From positions 1-64,000 of the forward strand of contig RMBW01000029.1 in the NCBI GenBank assembly GCA_004009845.1: a DNA stretch of 64,000 bases. The letters are read 5' to 3'. The notes below the pieces were generated by a model that was not told the DNA's origin, searched no databases, and saw only the letters and a list, made by a program, of their open reading frames with translations. The stretch comes from Davidsoniella eucalypti. Lineage: Eukaryota > Ascomycota > Sordariomycetes > Microascales > Ceratocystidaceae. The first letter of the stretch is position 1; every line of letters begins with the position of its first letter. The translations under genes were made by a program, and so were the position numbers. This document shows, piece after piece, positions 36,552 to 46,934 of the stretch.

Positions 36552-39065
36552 TTATCTACGACTAGAGCTTGTTCCGTATGGTCGAGGCTCCCGACGGATC
36601 GTCTGGTCCTCAGGATGATATGGTGGCCGAGGGGGAGGGGGAGGGGGAGGGGCCACTGACGGCTCTCCAGAGGACTCCTTCTGGTAAAACTCCCAGTCTC
36701 CAGGCGCCTCAGAGGATCTCTGCTTGCGCGAGGGAGTATGAGAAGTTTCGGAATCCCTTTGATAATAAGTGCTTTCTCTACGAGCAGAGGCTGAAGCTGC
36801 TTGTTGCTGGGCTAGCGCCTGTTGAGCGGCCAGCGCCTGCTGTTGAGCAGCTAGTGCTTCTTGCTGGGTCCTTTTTTCAGCGGCAGCAACAGTAGCAGCC
36901 TTTTGAGCTTTTTGCTGTGCAGCTGCGTCGTCCTGTACATATGACGTGCGCGAAGTTCCGCGTGAGTCTGTGCGGGTATGTGAAGGGATATGGGCAGATC
37001 GACGGCGGGACAAATCCTCTTCTTCGGACTCTGGGCCCCAATCTTCTTCGTAGGCTGCGCGTAGGTCACTACGCATGGCTAAGTTGGCACAGAGCGCCTT
37101 GGCGTCTTCGATGGCCTGCTTTTGTTTCTTAAGGGTGGTACGACGATCGCGAGTTTCCTTGTTCTCGGCAGCGATGGCCTCTACCACCATGTTGGACATT
37201 TGGAGAATCTTGACAGGGTTGAAGAGACGTAGAAGTCCGAGAATTAGGTATCGCTCGGCAACCTGCGTAATGACATTGCGGATGAAGATACGGGCAGTGC
37301 AATCATAGTAGATCAACATCTTTTCTAGAACCTCCTCGGCTTCAGTGTACGTTTGCCCCTCTTGAGTGGCTTGAGAGCGCCACTTCTTGAGGCGCTCTTC
37401 ATATTCCGGATCAAAGGGTTGGATTTCTAGTTCCATGTCTTCGGTGAGGCGGATAAGTTCCTTTTCAGACTGCTTGATAAGATCGCCCATCATAGGCTCT
37501 AGGTAGTGTTCCCGAAGAGGGGAGCGCATGCGTTGAGGCCAAACATGGTCGATGATTTGGGACAGAAACTCGTTGCAGATAACGACTATGTTGTCCTTGA
37601 ACTCGGTGGAGATAGTCGGCCAGCTTTCCGCATAGTCCTGGAAGAGGATGTACGGGGCGCGAGGATTCGAGTCGAGGGGCAACTCCGTACCTCGGACCTG
37701 AGCTAGCAAAGGCTCGACATGGACACGGGCATATTCCTTCTTGGACTGTTGCGAGGACAGGCCGCCTATCGTAGTGGCAGACACAGAGTCATTGAACTTG
37801 ACCTTCCTCGCGCTCTCTCTGAAGCGACGGGCAAAGCTCTCACTTTCCTCGCGGACCCGGGCTCTGAGACGCTGCGGAGGAGCTCCCTTTTGCACAGCGT
37901 GACGAGGGAAGAACTTTTCACCGGGTGGGTTTTTGTAGTTTCCGTTGATAGCGGGAGTAACCAAGTTGTTAGACGTCGAAAACAATTCGCCCATTTCTAG
38001 CTTCATTTCTTCGACCGTGTCCTTTCCTTCGCCAAGCTGCTTGAGCTCGGCGTCGCAACGCGATAGAGAGTCCTGAATCTGTTTCCGTAGGCTCGGAATG
38101 TGGCGGCCAATGTGCTTTTGTAGCTGGACGCTTAGTTTCTGGCGTAGGGCGCCAACACCGCGCATCGAGGCCGGTAACGTGCTCCATTTCCCGCGGCTGA
38201 AGAAGTCATCTTCATGTCTTTGACGCTCCTCTGGGCCTGGCCATTCCTCACCGTGGATAGGTGGCCCGGGATTTAGAAGCACATACCATCCGAGCTTGAA
38301 GTGGTTCTCCTCGTCCTCGTTCATAACTAGCTCGATGAACTTGTCTTCTAGGCCGATACGCTCGGTCAGATCGGGCTTGGTCAGTACACCTATGGTACGG
38401 TGGCCAGAAGGGTCGAACTGGCGAGCTTTCCTGAGGATAGGCGCTTGCACGTAGTCGTTGTTACCGCCAACAACGGCTAGAATAATAGTGCGCGAGCTCT
38501 TCATGTAATGATCTGACAAGGCCTCGATAGTGCGGATATCGTTTTCCGACTGGTCACGGTTGGCGACTCGGACTAGACCAGGAAGATCTACCAGTGTGAG
38601 AAGCGGCATATCCGGGCCTCGCTTCTCAACAACTAGGATGTCCTTGGCGGCAAAGCGGCCGGGAATACCTCGAGGAGCGATGAGCTCGACGGCGCCGGTC
38701 ATCATGCTCTCGAACGATGTGTTGGCGTTGACGTTGCCGCCAAACTGTAGCATGCGCATTTGATCGCTCTGTGGGCGACTGCGGTCGGGGATGATCGAGA
38801 CCTTGAGGCTGTTCTCTTTGGCGCGGCGCATACGGATTTCGGTAGCGAAGCGTGTGCAGGCACCCGAGTCGCGCGGGAACGGCGTGCCAGTTAGGGCTTC
38901 TAGTACGGAGCTCTTGCCGGCCGACTGGTCGCCGACGACGACGATCTGTGGTAGCTTGACATTGTCGATTTGAGCAAACTGTAGCTTGTCAATAAGCTCT
39001 AAGAGGCCGCGCTGGTCATCAGCCAGGCCTTGGGTATTCAGGGTCGAGTCGATGATTCTGGTCAT
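36552..39065 (-). CDS. Dynamin-family GTPase (Mx/Drp-like)
   Basis: Large GTPase of 837 residues in a single exon. The G domain has G1 GDQSAGKSS (residues 45-53), the G2 Thr in ACTRFATEI, G3 DLPG and G4 TKPD. The stalk (PSLRKQIQDSL onward) and a GED-like helical region (YYDCTARIFIRNVITQV to about residue 650) follow. The tail from about residue 670 is charged and Ala/Gln-rich, ending in a proline tract (PPPPPPPP). There is no pleckstrin-homology domain and no mitochondrial Dnm1-type insert, so it resembles the Mx-like dynamin-related proteins widespread in filamentous fungi rather than Vps1 or Dnm1. It likely remodels an internal membrane; which one cannot be told from sequence. Confidence 0.9.
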   Translation of the reverse strand: MTRIIDSTLNTQGLADDQRGLLELIDKLQFAQIDNVKLPQIVVVGDQSAGKSSVLEALTGTPFPRDSGACTRFATEIRMRRAKENSLKVSIIPDRSRPQSDQMRMLQFGGNVNANTSFESMMTGAVELIAPRGIPGRFAAKDILVVEKRGPDMPLLTLVDLPGLVRVANRDQSENDIRTIEALSDHYMKSSRTIILAVVGGNNDYVQAPILRKARQFDPSGHRTIGVLTKPDLTERIGLEDKFIELVMNEDEENHFKLGWYVLLNPGPPIHGEEWPGPEERQRHEDDFFSRGKWSTLPASMRGVGALRQKLSVQLQKHIGRHIPSLRKQIQDSLSRCDAELKQLGEGKDTVEEMKLEMGELFSTSNNLVTPAINGNYKNPPGEKFFPRHAVQKGAPPQRLRARVREESESFARRFRESARKVKFNDSVSATTIGGLSSQQSKKEYARVHVEPLLAQVRGTELPLDSNPRAPYILFQDYAESWPTISTEFKDNIVVICNEFLSQIIDHVWPQRMRSPLREHYLEPMMGDLIKQSEKELIRLTEDMELEIQPFDPEYEERLKKWRSQATQEGQTYTEAEEVLEKMLIYYDCTARIFIRNVITQVAERYLILGLLRLFNPVKILQMSNMVVEAIAAENKETRDRRTTLKKQKQAIEDAKALCANLAMRSDLRAAYEEDWGPESEEEDLSRRRSAHIPSHTRTDSRGTSRTSYVQDDAAAQQKAQKAATVAAAEKRTQQEALAAQQQALAAQQALAQQQAASASARRESTYYQRDSETSHTPSRKQRSSEAPGDWEFYQKESSGEPSVAPPPPPPPRPPYHPEDQTIRREPRPYGTSSSRR
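36631..36652 (+). repeat. G-rich (GGGGGA)n tract, potential G-quadruplex
   Basis: Four runs of four to five G separated by single A residues on the + strand. On the minus strand this encodes the poly-proline stretch of the dynamin-like protein. Confidence 0.7.
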
Positions 39066-40236
39066 CGCTGGACTTCGTTACTGAAGGGGATGGTAATATG
39101 TGTTGTGTGGCTAAGGATAGTTATGGATAGTGACGGTCGTTGGAGGGGTCGTTGTATATCTTGAATGTAGGCTTAAGAATAAGGTATGGCGGGGATGTCG
39201 CAAGAAGAATAATATTCAAAGTCAAAAGCAAGCAAGATGAAACAAAATTCCTCGACACGAAAGAAATGCTATCGGTGGCTGTTTATAAAGATGTCAAGGA
39301 AAATATGAAGTGTCAAACTTTGCCGCATGAGCTTTGTTTCGGGTTGCCTAATCTCTGTCTTGTCTTTTTGCTCTTCTTCATAAAATCTGTGACGTATGTG
39401 CTCTGAGGCGGAGTCTTGGCGTCAATAGGCTTCTAAGTTATGTCCCTTGCGACTAGCTATACAGCGGCATAAGATTAATGATGAACAAAAAAAAAACTAT
39501 CGCCCGCAGCATGGCTACATTGAACAACGAGGCCTAGTCGTACCTCTTAGAGCCTAAGACAACCACAACACTAAGTCTACCCCTAATTATATCACACACA
39601 AATGATTTGGGCAAGCTCAAGGCAGACTGGACAACAATTTAGATGGGCACATCATTACATAGAAGTATAAGAGAAGAACGTAGATAGAACAAGTAACATA
39701 ATAAACTCTCTTCAGACAACGGTAAGTAGGGGGTAAGGCCTCCCATGACAAGACAACAATACATAGCTTCTAGGGCCACTTTCACATGAAAACACAATTT
39801 CCTCTCTTGTTCAAGGTTTGCAACCAAAGTTGATGATTAGCCAACAATTTAGGAATGTTTTTGATCTGCAGGTTTGTTTGTTTTTAATATTTGTTTGCAA
39901 ACAGCTCAAGCTATCTCTACTATAATACAATATAATCCAATTGTCATCTTTTTTTTAGAAAAAAAAAACCCAAAAAACACAATGATTATGTCAAGACTTT
40001 GTTGGCTAGGCATTAGTTTACAGCTTAAAATACTGTTGCCTATACTAACCAAAAACAAATAAATAGAGGCATCCAAATAGGCAGGCTGGATTTTGCACTA
40101 CTTACACAGCCACGGTTAGCTGGGACACTGTAATCCTCTAACCCTAATTTGTAATAGACTCAAAGCATGTGATAGACAATGCAAATATACTAGCACTTCG
40201 TGAAAGCAAAATGATGAATAAATAAATACTTGCAAT
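39066..40236. other. Intergenic, no gene recognised
   Basis: Upstream region of the dynamin gene and 3' flank of the D-lactate dehydrogenase-like gene. An open frame at 39140-39406 is short and motif-free, and is best read as leader or promoter DNA. Confidence 0.5.
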
Positions 40237-41283
40237 CTAAACTGTACGGACTGGTGCTGCGACAACTGGCAACGCGCTGTTTCGGATTAGTGCATTCTTG
40301 CACTCTCTCGATCCAATGAAATCCTCCAAGTTACGCAGCGTGCACTCGGCGATCTCGCCTAACGCTTCTTCAGTGAAGAAAGCCTGATGGCCACACAGCA
40401 GTACGTTGTGGAAAGTCGTGAGACGCATAAGTTCGTCGTCATGGATGATATGGCCTGAGTGATCGTTGTAGAACAAAGTGCTTTCAGCCTCGTATACATC
40501 CAGTGCTAGACCGCCAAGGTGGCCGCTCTTGAGTGCGTGGATAACGGCTTTGGTGTCAATTAAGCCGCCACGAGACGTATTGACGATCAGCGCGCCGGGC
40601 TTCATGAGAGATAGCGAGTGTTGGTTGATGATATGCTTGGTTGAATCGACTAGTGGGCAATGCAGACTGATGATGTCGCACTCGGCCAAAAGCTCATCGA
40701 GCGGCCGGTACTTGCCATACTGTAGGAAGGCTTCGTTCTCGTACGGGTCATAGGCCATTAACTTACACCCAAAGCCCTGCATGATGCGAGCAAAAGCCAG
40801 CCCGATTCGGCCGATGCCAACTACTCCGACAGTCTTGCCGTAGAGGTTCTTGCCTAGTAAGCCACCTAGGGCAAAGTTACCCTCACGCACGCGGTTGTAC
40901 GCACGATGTGTCTTGCGGTTCAGGGTCTGCAGCAACGCAACGGCAAACTCGGCTACGGCCTCGGGAGAATAGCTAGGCACATTGGCTACGAACATGCCGA
41001 GTGCCTCGGCGGTTTTCAGATCGACGTTATTGTAGCCGGCACAGCGCAGTAAAATGGCACGTACACCGCCGGCATGCAGAGCCTCGAGGACGGAGGCGTT
41101 GAGCACGTCGTTGACGAAGACACAGACGGCATCGGCACCGTGAGCGAGCATCACGGTTGAGTGGCTCAACGGAGTTTCGTAATATTCGACCTCGGTATTG
41201 GCCAGTTCGTTGTCCTTGGCTGCGTGGGCTGACTGTAGGAATTCCTGGTCGTAGGACTTGGCACTGAAGACAACGAGCTTCAT
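40237..41283 (-). CDS. D-lactate dehydrogenase / D-2-hydroxyacid dehydrogenase
   Basis: NAD-dependent reduction of a 2-keto acid such as pyruvate to the D-hydroxyacid, in the cytosol. The gene is a single exon of 348 residues. The dinucleotide-binding motif GIGRIG is at 156-161. The catalytic residues of the family are present: Arg238 (NTSRGG), Glu265 (DVYEAE) and His299 (CGHQAF). The AYDPY after the Rossmann strand (Asp179) favours NAD over NADP. Overall it looks most like bacterial LdhA-type D-lactate dehydrogenases (CAGYNNVDL, VPSYSPEAVAEFA), which also occur in some filamentous fungi. Substrate preference is inferred only from this resemblance. Confidence 0.9.
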   Translation of the reverse strand: MKLVVFSAKSYDQEFLQSAHAAKDNELANTEVEYYETPLSHSTVMLAHGADAVCVFVNDVLNASVLEALHAGGVRAILLRCAGYNNVDLKTAEALGMFVANVPSYSPEAVAEFAVALLQTLNRKTHRAYNRVREGNFALGGLLGKNLYGKTVGVVGIGRIGLAFARIMQGFGCKLMAYDPYENEAFLQYGKYRPLDELLAECDIISLHCPLVDSTKHIINQHSLSLMKPGALIVNTSRGGLIDTKAVIHALKSGHLGGLALDVYEAESTLFYNDHSGHIIHDDELMRLTTFHNVLLCGHQAFFTEEALGEIAECTLRNLEDFIGSRECKNALIRNSALPVVAAPVRTV

Positions 41284-41884
41284 TATGGGTAGTATATAAG
41301 AAATTGCAAATGGAATATTCTAAGATGGTGTGATAGCGATCGTTTGATGATGTAAGGTCTGTAAGCAACTGTCAACAAGCCCAATTTGAGATTTCCTTGA
41401 AAAGGACTGCTTTCGGGTTCTGAAACAAAACGGTCTCTTGTCGCTCTTGAAGCTCTTACTCTACTTTTCCACCTGATGTACCCGACTGTCTGGTCCTATT
41501 TTTCTCTGCCCTTGCTGACCTGACCGTGCTTTACACTGCCAAGCCTAATTACAGGCTGACTATGAGATTATTGAGCTGCATTGCTGCCTAGTGGCCATTG
41601 GTACACAAATTCTTGTCCTCTTCATTGTAACTGTTCACTAACAACTTGGGCTCTAAGTGGGATGTAGTTGATCAAGCGAAGGAGAGTGGAGTAACAAGGG
41701 TTAAAGAGTTGAAGGATTACTATGCGAACCCTGGTCGTCGGACCCTAATACATATTTTTATAAGTCACCAACTTGATCTTGAATAGAAGTCGACTGTGCA
41801 GAGAATATATCTCTATTATCGTGTACTCATGCTTTATGAACACCCAACTTGGCCATGAAATCTCTATCAAAGATCGACGTGACT

Positions 41885-42341
41885 GTGGCAAAAGTTTAAG
41901 TCTTTTCCCTTTTCTGGCTCATGCACTTCTTCTTCTGTTTCTTCCGGCCGTACCAGCTGAAGATGTTCTTCTGGTTCAAGGAATTCGTCATGGTACCGGG
42001 CATCTGTGGTGTTTTCATCTACTGCATGATTGTGTGTAAAGGAGACTTTGGAGGTGCTCTCCCTCGGGCAAGCTATGGTGGCCAGGGCCAAGTGCTTGGC
42101 TGGTTCACAGTAGCATGGGAAACACGGCGATGCTTATCACAAATCAGCCAGATATTGCACGTTGGTCAAACTCCGAGTACGGTGCAGTTTGGTCACAGGT
42201 GGTAAGACAACACTCCTTAGCACATCTTCATCAAAGCTTCCCAAATGATGATCAGGAGGCACTGCTAACTACTTCGTGATATATCAGGTGGCTTCCCGGC
42301 CAATGAGAAGAGTGAGGATGTTGTTAGTATCAAGGTATAAG
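41885..42341 (+). pseudogene. Relic of an NCS1 nucleobase/allantoin permease
   Basis: Two adjoining stretches in different frames together match an internal part of fungal NCS1 (Fur4/Dal4-like) permeases. The first (about 41885-42108) reads FRPYQLKMFFWFKEF, then a membrane helix and GQGQVLGWF. The second (42109-42204) reads MGNTAMLITNQPDIARW followed by a WSQ motif. They are offset by one frame, and several residues seem to be missing at the junction, consistent with a small deletion. A possible degenerate C terminus (GGFPANEKSEDVVSIKV, ending 42341) follows an intron-like gap with gctaac and cag. The N-terminal half and the helices between the two segments are absent and no start codon context exists. 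It is non-functional as read. Confidence 0.65.
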
Positions 42342-42866
42342 GATATATTCATAGTATTATTGATTAATGGACGTATACAGCATCTAATTTTCATATATTA
42401 TACCATAGTTTATGTTACAGTTACAAGGCTAGTAAAAGCTCGAATCTGTCTTTGAATATGGTATGTGTTTTGCTATCTCCTTTGTGTTAAAAGCACTAAG
42501 CGAGCAAATAGGGTCTCCCATCATAGAAACAGTTGCAGAAAAACGGAACTGTTTCCACGGTATAAGACGTAAATAAAGGTAATAAATAATAGCCTCGTGC
42601 AGAAGACAACATGTTGAATGGAGCAATTTCTAGGCTCGGATAAGAAACTGTTGGAGATTTCTATAAGCCTTAGATCTGACACCGGCAAATAAGCAGACAA
42701 GAAAATAAGAAACACTAAAGAAGAGAATATCAATGTACCGGGTAGAACAGATGCGGCGAGCCAGAAGAACTCTATGGATATCAAGATCATGGAAATCGTT
42801 GAAGAGTTGGAAAGACATGAATACGAACACTTATGGTGAAGTGTAGTCAAGTGACGTATGGACAGT

Positions 42867-43683
42867 CTATTCCCAGCGCTCGCCAGAGTATCCGTAGCAG
42901 GACATCCAACCGTCTTGGTTCTCGAGATGGTCATCTATTGTAGTGTCCACGGTTAGTTTTTGTTGCTGTAGCCCAGTATGACGAGCCTAGGGCAACTTAC
43001 CAAGGTGAAGAACCGTGCCACTGCTAGCATTACCATCCCAGTTCATGCAGTAGCATTGGAGCTGTTGATCGGGAGTCATCCAGCAATGGATGCACTTGGC
43101 CAGACCAGCACCGCTAGATAGCACATGTCAGCGTCACGGAAAGAATTCAACAAAAGACCATGGAAGAAACTTACCGAGCACGCCAGCCGAGCGCACCGTT
43201 TTTGTTGTAGGTGCAGAAGTTTAGGTTCAAATTACTGTTCCACGACTTGCCGGCCTTGTCAACGCAAGTGCCCTCGATGACAGCACCGTTGATGTTAGGG
43301 AACTTCAAGTTAGTGCAGCCGGGCTTGGAGCGCTTTGTGAGGCCACTAGTGGCGTTGTGGTCCGAAAGGTCCTCCTGGTCAAGCTCGGTCTCAGCGGCAG
43401 GAACATAAGCTTCAGTGACATCGTTAGTCTCGCCGGTCTCATCGGTAGCAACCGAGATGCCCTCGCTGTCGATGGCTTGCTCGCGGCGCTCACTGGCAGC
43501 GTCACGGCGCGCTTCGGAGCCGCGCTTCCAGATACTTCCGTAGGGAACTCCGTTGCCGCTCTTGGGGTGGAACGTGGCCTGAGGAATCAGGGCTGGGGCG
43601 GTGCTAGTGAAGGTGTAGCTAGCAGCAACAGTGAGCTCAGCCACGGCGAGAAAACTGGCAATAAGAGTAGTAGTGAACTTCAT
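42867..43683 (-). CDS. Secreted CVNH-like protein with Kex2-type propeptide
   Basis: Exons 43175-43683, 43001-43113 and 42867-42934 give 229 residues. Residues 1-20 are a signal peptide (MKFTTTLIASFLAVAEL). Residues 21-118 are an acidic pro-region with several dibasic sites, the last being TKR at 116-118. Cleavage there would release 111 residues, the size of one cyanovirin-N homology domain. That part holds the CVNH-like half-repeats: CTNLKF then EGTC and SNLNLNFCTYNKNGAL, then LQCYC and a LDDHLENQDGWMSCYG close. A C-x2-C pair (CIHC) sits between them. CVNH domains are often sugar-binding lectins. Two paralogues follow upstream with the same intron position after the LHL/LTL strand. Carbohydrate binding is inferred, not shown. 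Confidence 0.8.
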
Positions 43684-43936
43684 GGTTTCTAAGCAATGAT
43701 AGTGAAGGTGATCGTTATGACACTTAAAACCTAGTGATATTCAACAAAACGAATGAGTAATGGGTGGAACGGTGTTCGAAAAGAGTGTCAGTTTCTTCAG
43801 AATACGAAGAATATGCAAGGCAGCGACAAAGCAAGTGATGCTATCAAAGTATGATCACAGCAGAGAAAGAGTGAGTGTCGATGCGGGAGAGACATCCAAC
43901 TTCAAGATAACCAACTCTGAGCGGATCAGTTCTCCT

Positions 43937-43943
43937 CTTTATA
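43937..43943 (-). promoter_or_regulatory. Possible TATA box of the first CVNH-like gene
   Basis: TATAAAG on the minus strand, about 254 bp before the start codon at 43683. It is the only good TATA match in this upstream stretch; the distance implies a long leader. Confidence 0.35.
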
Positions 43944-44934
43944 GGCATTTTGTTTCTATTGCCTCTCTCGTTTCTTGACATCCTGACCATAGTAGAGGCA
44001 TTCCTAGAGAAACACTGCAGCGTTCGGTAATCAACCAGTTGGTCGTCGTGATACCAGACTCAACTCGACGCTGCTCAGTTGACTAGTTTGAATCACCAGA
44101 CGACATGACGTTGGCCTCTTTGAAATCTTTGCCCTTTCCAAAACGGAACTGAACAGAGTATTGCTGGATACAACTGATCTGCATTTTCTATTCAATCCCC
44201 TTTTGAGCCTAGTCTGGACTTTTCCAGCGTCTTGGTCTGGCGGCTTTAGCAGATGTCTTGTATTCAACTTCAAAGCTTTCAGCTGAATTAAGGGTAAATC
44301 GACATTGCGTATACATCAAAAGATACTTCTTTGTTACCATTTCCCTAAAATAGATCTTGAGAAGCTCTCCCTCGCTTTCAAAGAAGCTTAAGACAGAGTT
44401 ATCAGACTAGTCGGGTTTTTGAAACTTGATCCTTGGCTTCGTGCTACAAAACAAAGAACTTCAACCTGTTGCTTGGCCTTCCCCATTTTATACCAACAAA
44501 CACTATCATCACGGCTAGTTCCACGGTTCGTTCCAGAATCTTTGTTGCTTGGGGGGCATTTTTCTCCATCGGCTTTCCCCATCTCGTCTTCAATAATCAT
44601 CAATAGACGGCGATCATTTCCGTACAGATTTGATGCCACTGATTGGACGTGTATACTTTATCACATATCACACGATGCTTGTTAAAAAAAAACAGCACTT
44701 ATCATCTTATGATAGTAACGTTTCCTTGGAAACGAGAGCACCTTGGAGCTTAGTTGTATACTAGTCCTTCCTCAGAATACATAGTACCCATTTCAGATGA
44801 GCACAGAAACGGCCAGCATTGACACAGTCAGATGGATGTATAATTCCAATACACTAGTTACTCGATCCTATGCGAACTTGCGGTGTAGAGGGACCACCGT
44901 TATTAGTCGGTAGGTTCAAAAAGAATTGTCGCGA

Positions 44935-45490
44935 TCACACATGACCTAGACAAGACAAGTGGCCTTCGTAGTTGTGCAGTTCTTCGTCTATTACATAAAA
45001 GATAGTTATTAAGAGCTTACGTAGAGTCAAACTTGTAGTAGACATTCTGCCTGATTTATCAGCCCGGCATTCACAAGTCATCTTAGGCTCGGTCGAATGC
45101 TTATCTGAGAATCGACAATGGATTCAGGTGTCCATGCCCGCTATGAGGGTGAAGGTACGTCGACAAGTTGGCTTGATAGATATATAGAGATACTGTTTAT
45201 CGGCCTACACATCCCCCCATTTGAGACAAGCTTAGGTTGATTGACAATAGTAACCATCCAACCATGGGTTTCATCAGGGCACATCACCCAAATGCTCTTT
45301 CTATTGTCGCCAATATAGTATGCGTCGTGGTATTTGTACGAGTTTCGGAGAGAAGTTTGTGTCGATGTCGAGTTTAGACAAAGAAATGACTGTGTTAAAC
45401 TAAACTCACCGAGATAGCGACTTCATTCAGTGCAAATTTAATGGTTTGATAAGATAATTACTAGACTTACTAGAATAGTATTTTGATCAT
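44935..45490 (-). pseudogene. CVNH-like gene, middle copy, interrupted by TGA
   Basis: Exons 45471-45490, 45194-45399, 45021-45140 and 44935-44987 join in one frame (133 codons including the terminal stop). The last junction falls where the neighbouring copy at 42867-43683 has its last intron. The product starts with a signal-like MIKILFYLTQSFLCL. CVNH-like elements follow: VMCPDETHGW with VSNGGMC, then MTCECRADKSGRM with SLTLHEEL, closing EGHLSCLG. Codon 81 (45124-45126) is TGA exactly where the paralogue has the first Cys of its CIHC pair. Using an alternative acceptor (exon from 45104 instead of 45140) would keep frame and skip the stop along with the remaining Cys of that pair. So it is either a pseudogene or a gene with altered splicing. 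Confidence 0.68.
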
Positions 45491-45818
45491 AGATTGTGCT
45501 GGCGACTTCTGATATAGCCGATTTGAAGGTCAAAGAAATTTAGAAAAGAGAAGAAAAGAAGATACATAGAAGCTATCGTTGAAAATAAACAAATAAACAA
45601 ATAATGCCTGGCGTATTAGGCAGTTGCCTATATGTTATATTGTAACTACCCAGTCATTTTGAATGGAGTACTATAAGTCGAAATAGATAAACAAACAAAG
45701 CCGCAACAAGCCCTTAATAGGTCCACACAGTACACTAATATCAAAAGAAGGGGCAATATCATGGATCCAAGGGGATTGTCGAATAAAGGGTATTTTCGCA
45801 TTTTGTTCATTCTATACA

Positions 45819-46430
45819 CTATGGTCTGACAGCCTGCTTTGTTCCCTCGAAGCCATAGCATGCAAGACGGCCCTGTTTGTTGTAAACCTCGCCTCCATCA
45901 TCGACATTCAGGTTAGAATGGGCGTTCCAGATACGGCCAGCAAATCCCATATCACACTGGCAATGAATGCGTGGGCTAGTCGTGTGACCTTCCGTGAAGT
46001 TGCAGCGGTGGCAGCTTCGGAAGGCATTTCCTCTATATTTTACTGTCAGTACAAGGGAATTATATATAAAGAGACGCATGAAGCCACTTACTCTTCTTGC
46101 CAGCGCATCCAGCCATAGATGTTGATCATGCAATGGTTGAGGTCAAGGCTAGATAGCCACGGTACGTTATCATCATCTTCGCATACGGCGTAGATAAGTC
46201 CATCCTGCTTGTGGTCGTGGTAAAACTGAGAGCAGGCGTTGGGATCGTTGATATTATCGCTATCTAACTTCGACAAAGGCATCGTCCAGTTTCCTGGAGC
46301 TTGTTTGATGTTAGCCACGGCAAGCTTTCAAGCGAAATCATGTTTAGACTTCCAACTTACCCAAGTTGTAGTTTGTAGAAGCCCCAAGGATGGCCACAGG
46401 CAGCATACTCAAAATGCCAAAGTACTTCAT
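45819..46430 (-). CDS. Secreted CVNH-like protein, compact form
   Basis: Exons 46361-46430, 46092-46293 and 45819-46032 give 161 residues. Introns have GTAAGT donors; the first has a gctaac branch site. Residues 1-17 are a signal peptide (MKYFGILSMLPVAILGA). There is no pro-region, unlike the copy at 42867. The CVNH-like half-repeats are CEDDDNVPWLSSLDLNHCMI with NIYGWM, and IHCQCDMG with NLNVDDGGEVYNKQGRLACYG, separated by a C-x2-C pair (CHRC). The last intron of the other copies is absent here: the corresponding stretch is continuous. It is probably a small extracellular lectin-like protein; the function is inferred from fold family only. Confidence 0.77.
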
Positions 46431-46934
46431 GTTAGACGACGAGACGAGAACTGTAGCAATAATGCTTGGAGGGAACTCTGGGGTTCAAGAGAAAGCTTTG
46501 TTTTGTAACAGTGTATAAACAAGACAAAGAATCAATACTTCACGAAGGAACTAAATACAAATCTTTGTTTATAGGACCTACCAAGCAACTTCATTCTCCA
46601 TTGTATTTACATTTCCTACAGAAGGTTGTTACATTTACATACTTATAATGACAGAGTTACTTCCAGTTGTAGGTCATCACATTTCCAATAAACACTAGTT
46701 CTAGCGGCTTATAAGTTCGCTGTGACTGTTAGAGGCTTGATTACTATGACAGCATTGCTAACAATGCTAATGACGGATGTCAGGCAAAAGCACAATGAGG
46801 CCAGGATAGTTAATCGCAGGTTAGAATATACAATTACACTTTTCTTTAGATCTAAAATTCATGTATTGAGATTTTGCTGTTCTGTGATCCATGTATAGTT
46901 TCCTTCCCGGCATCCAATATATCAATTTCATGTT

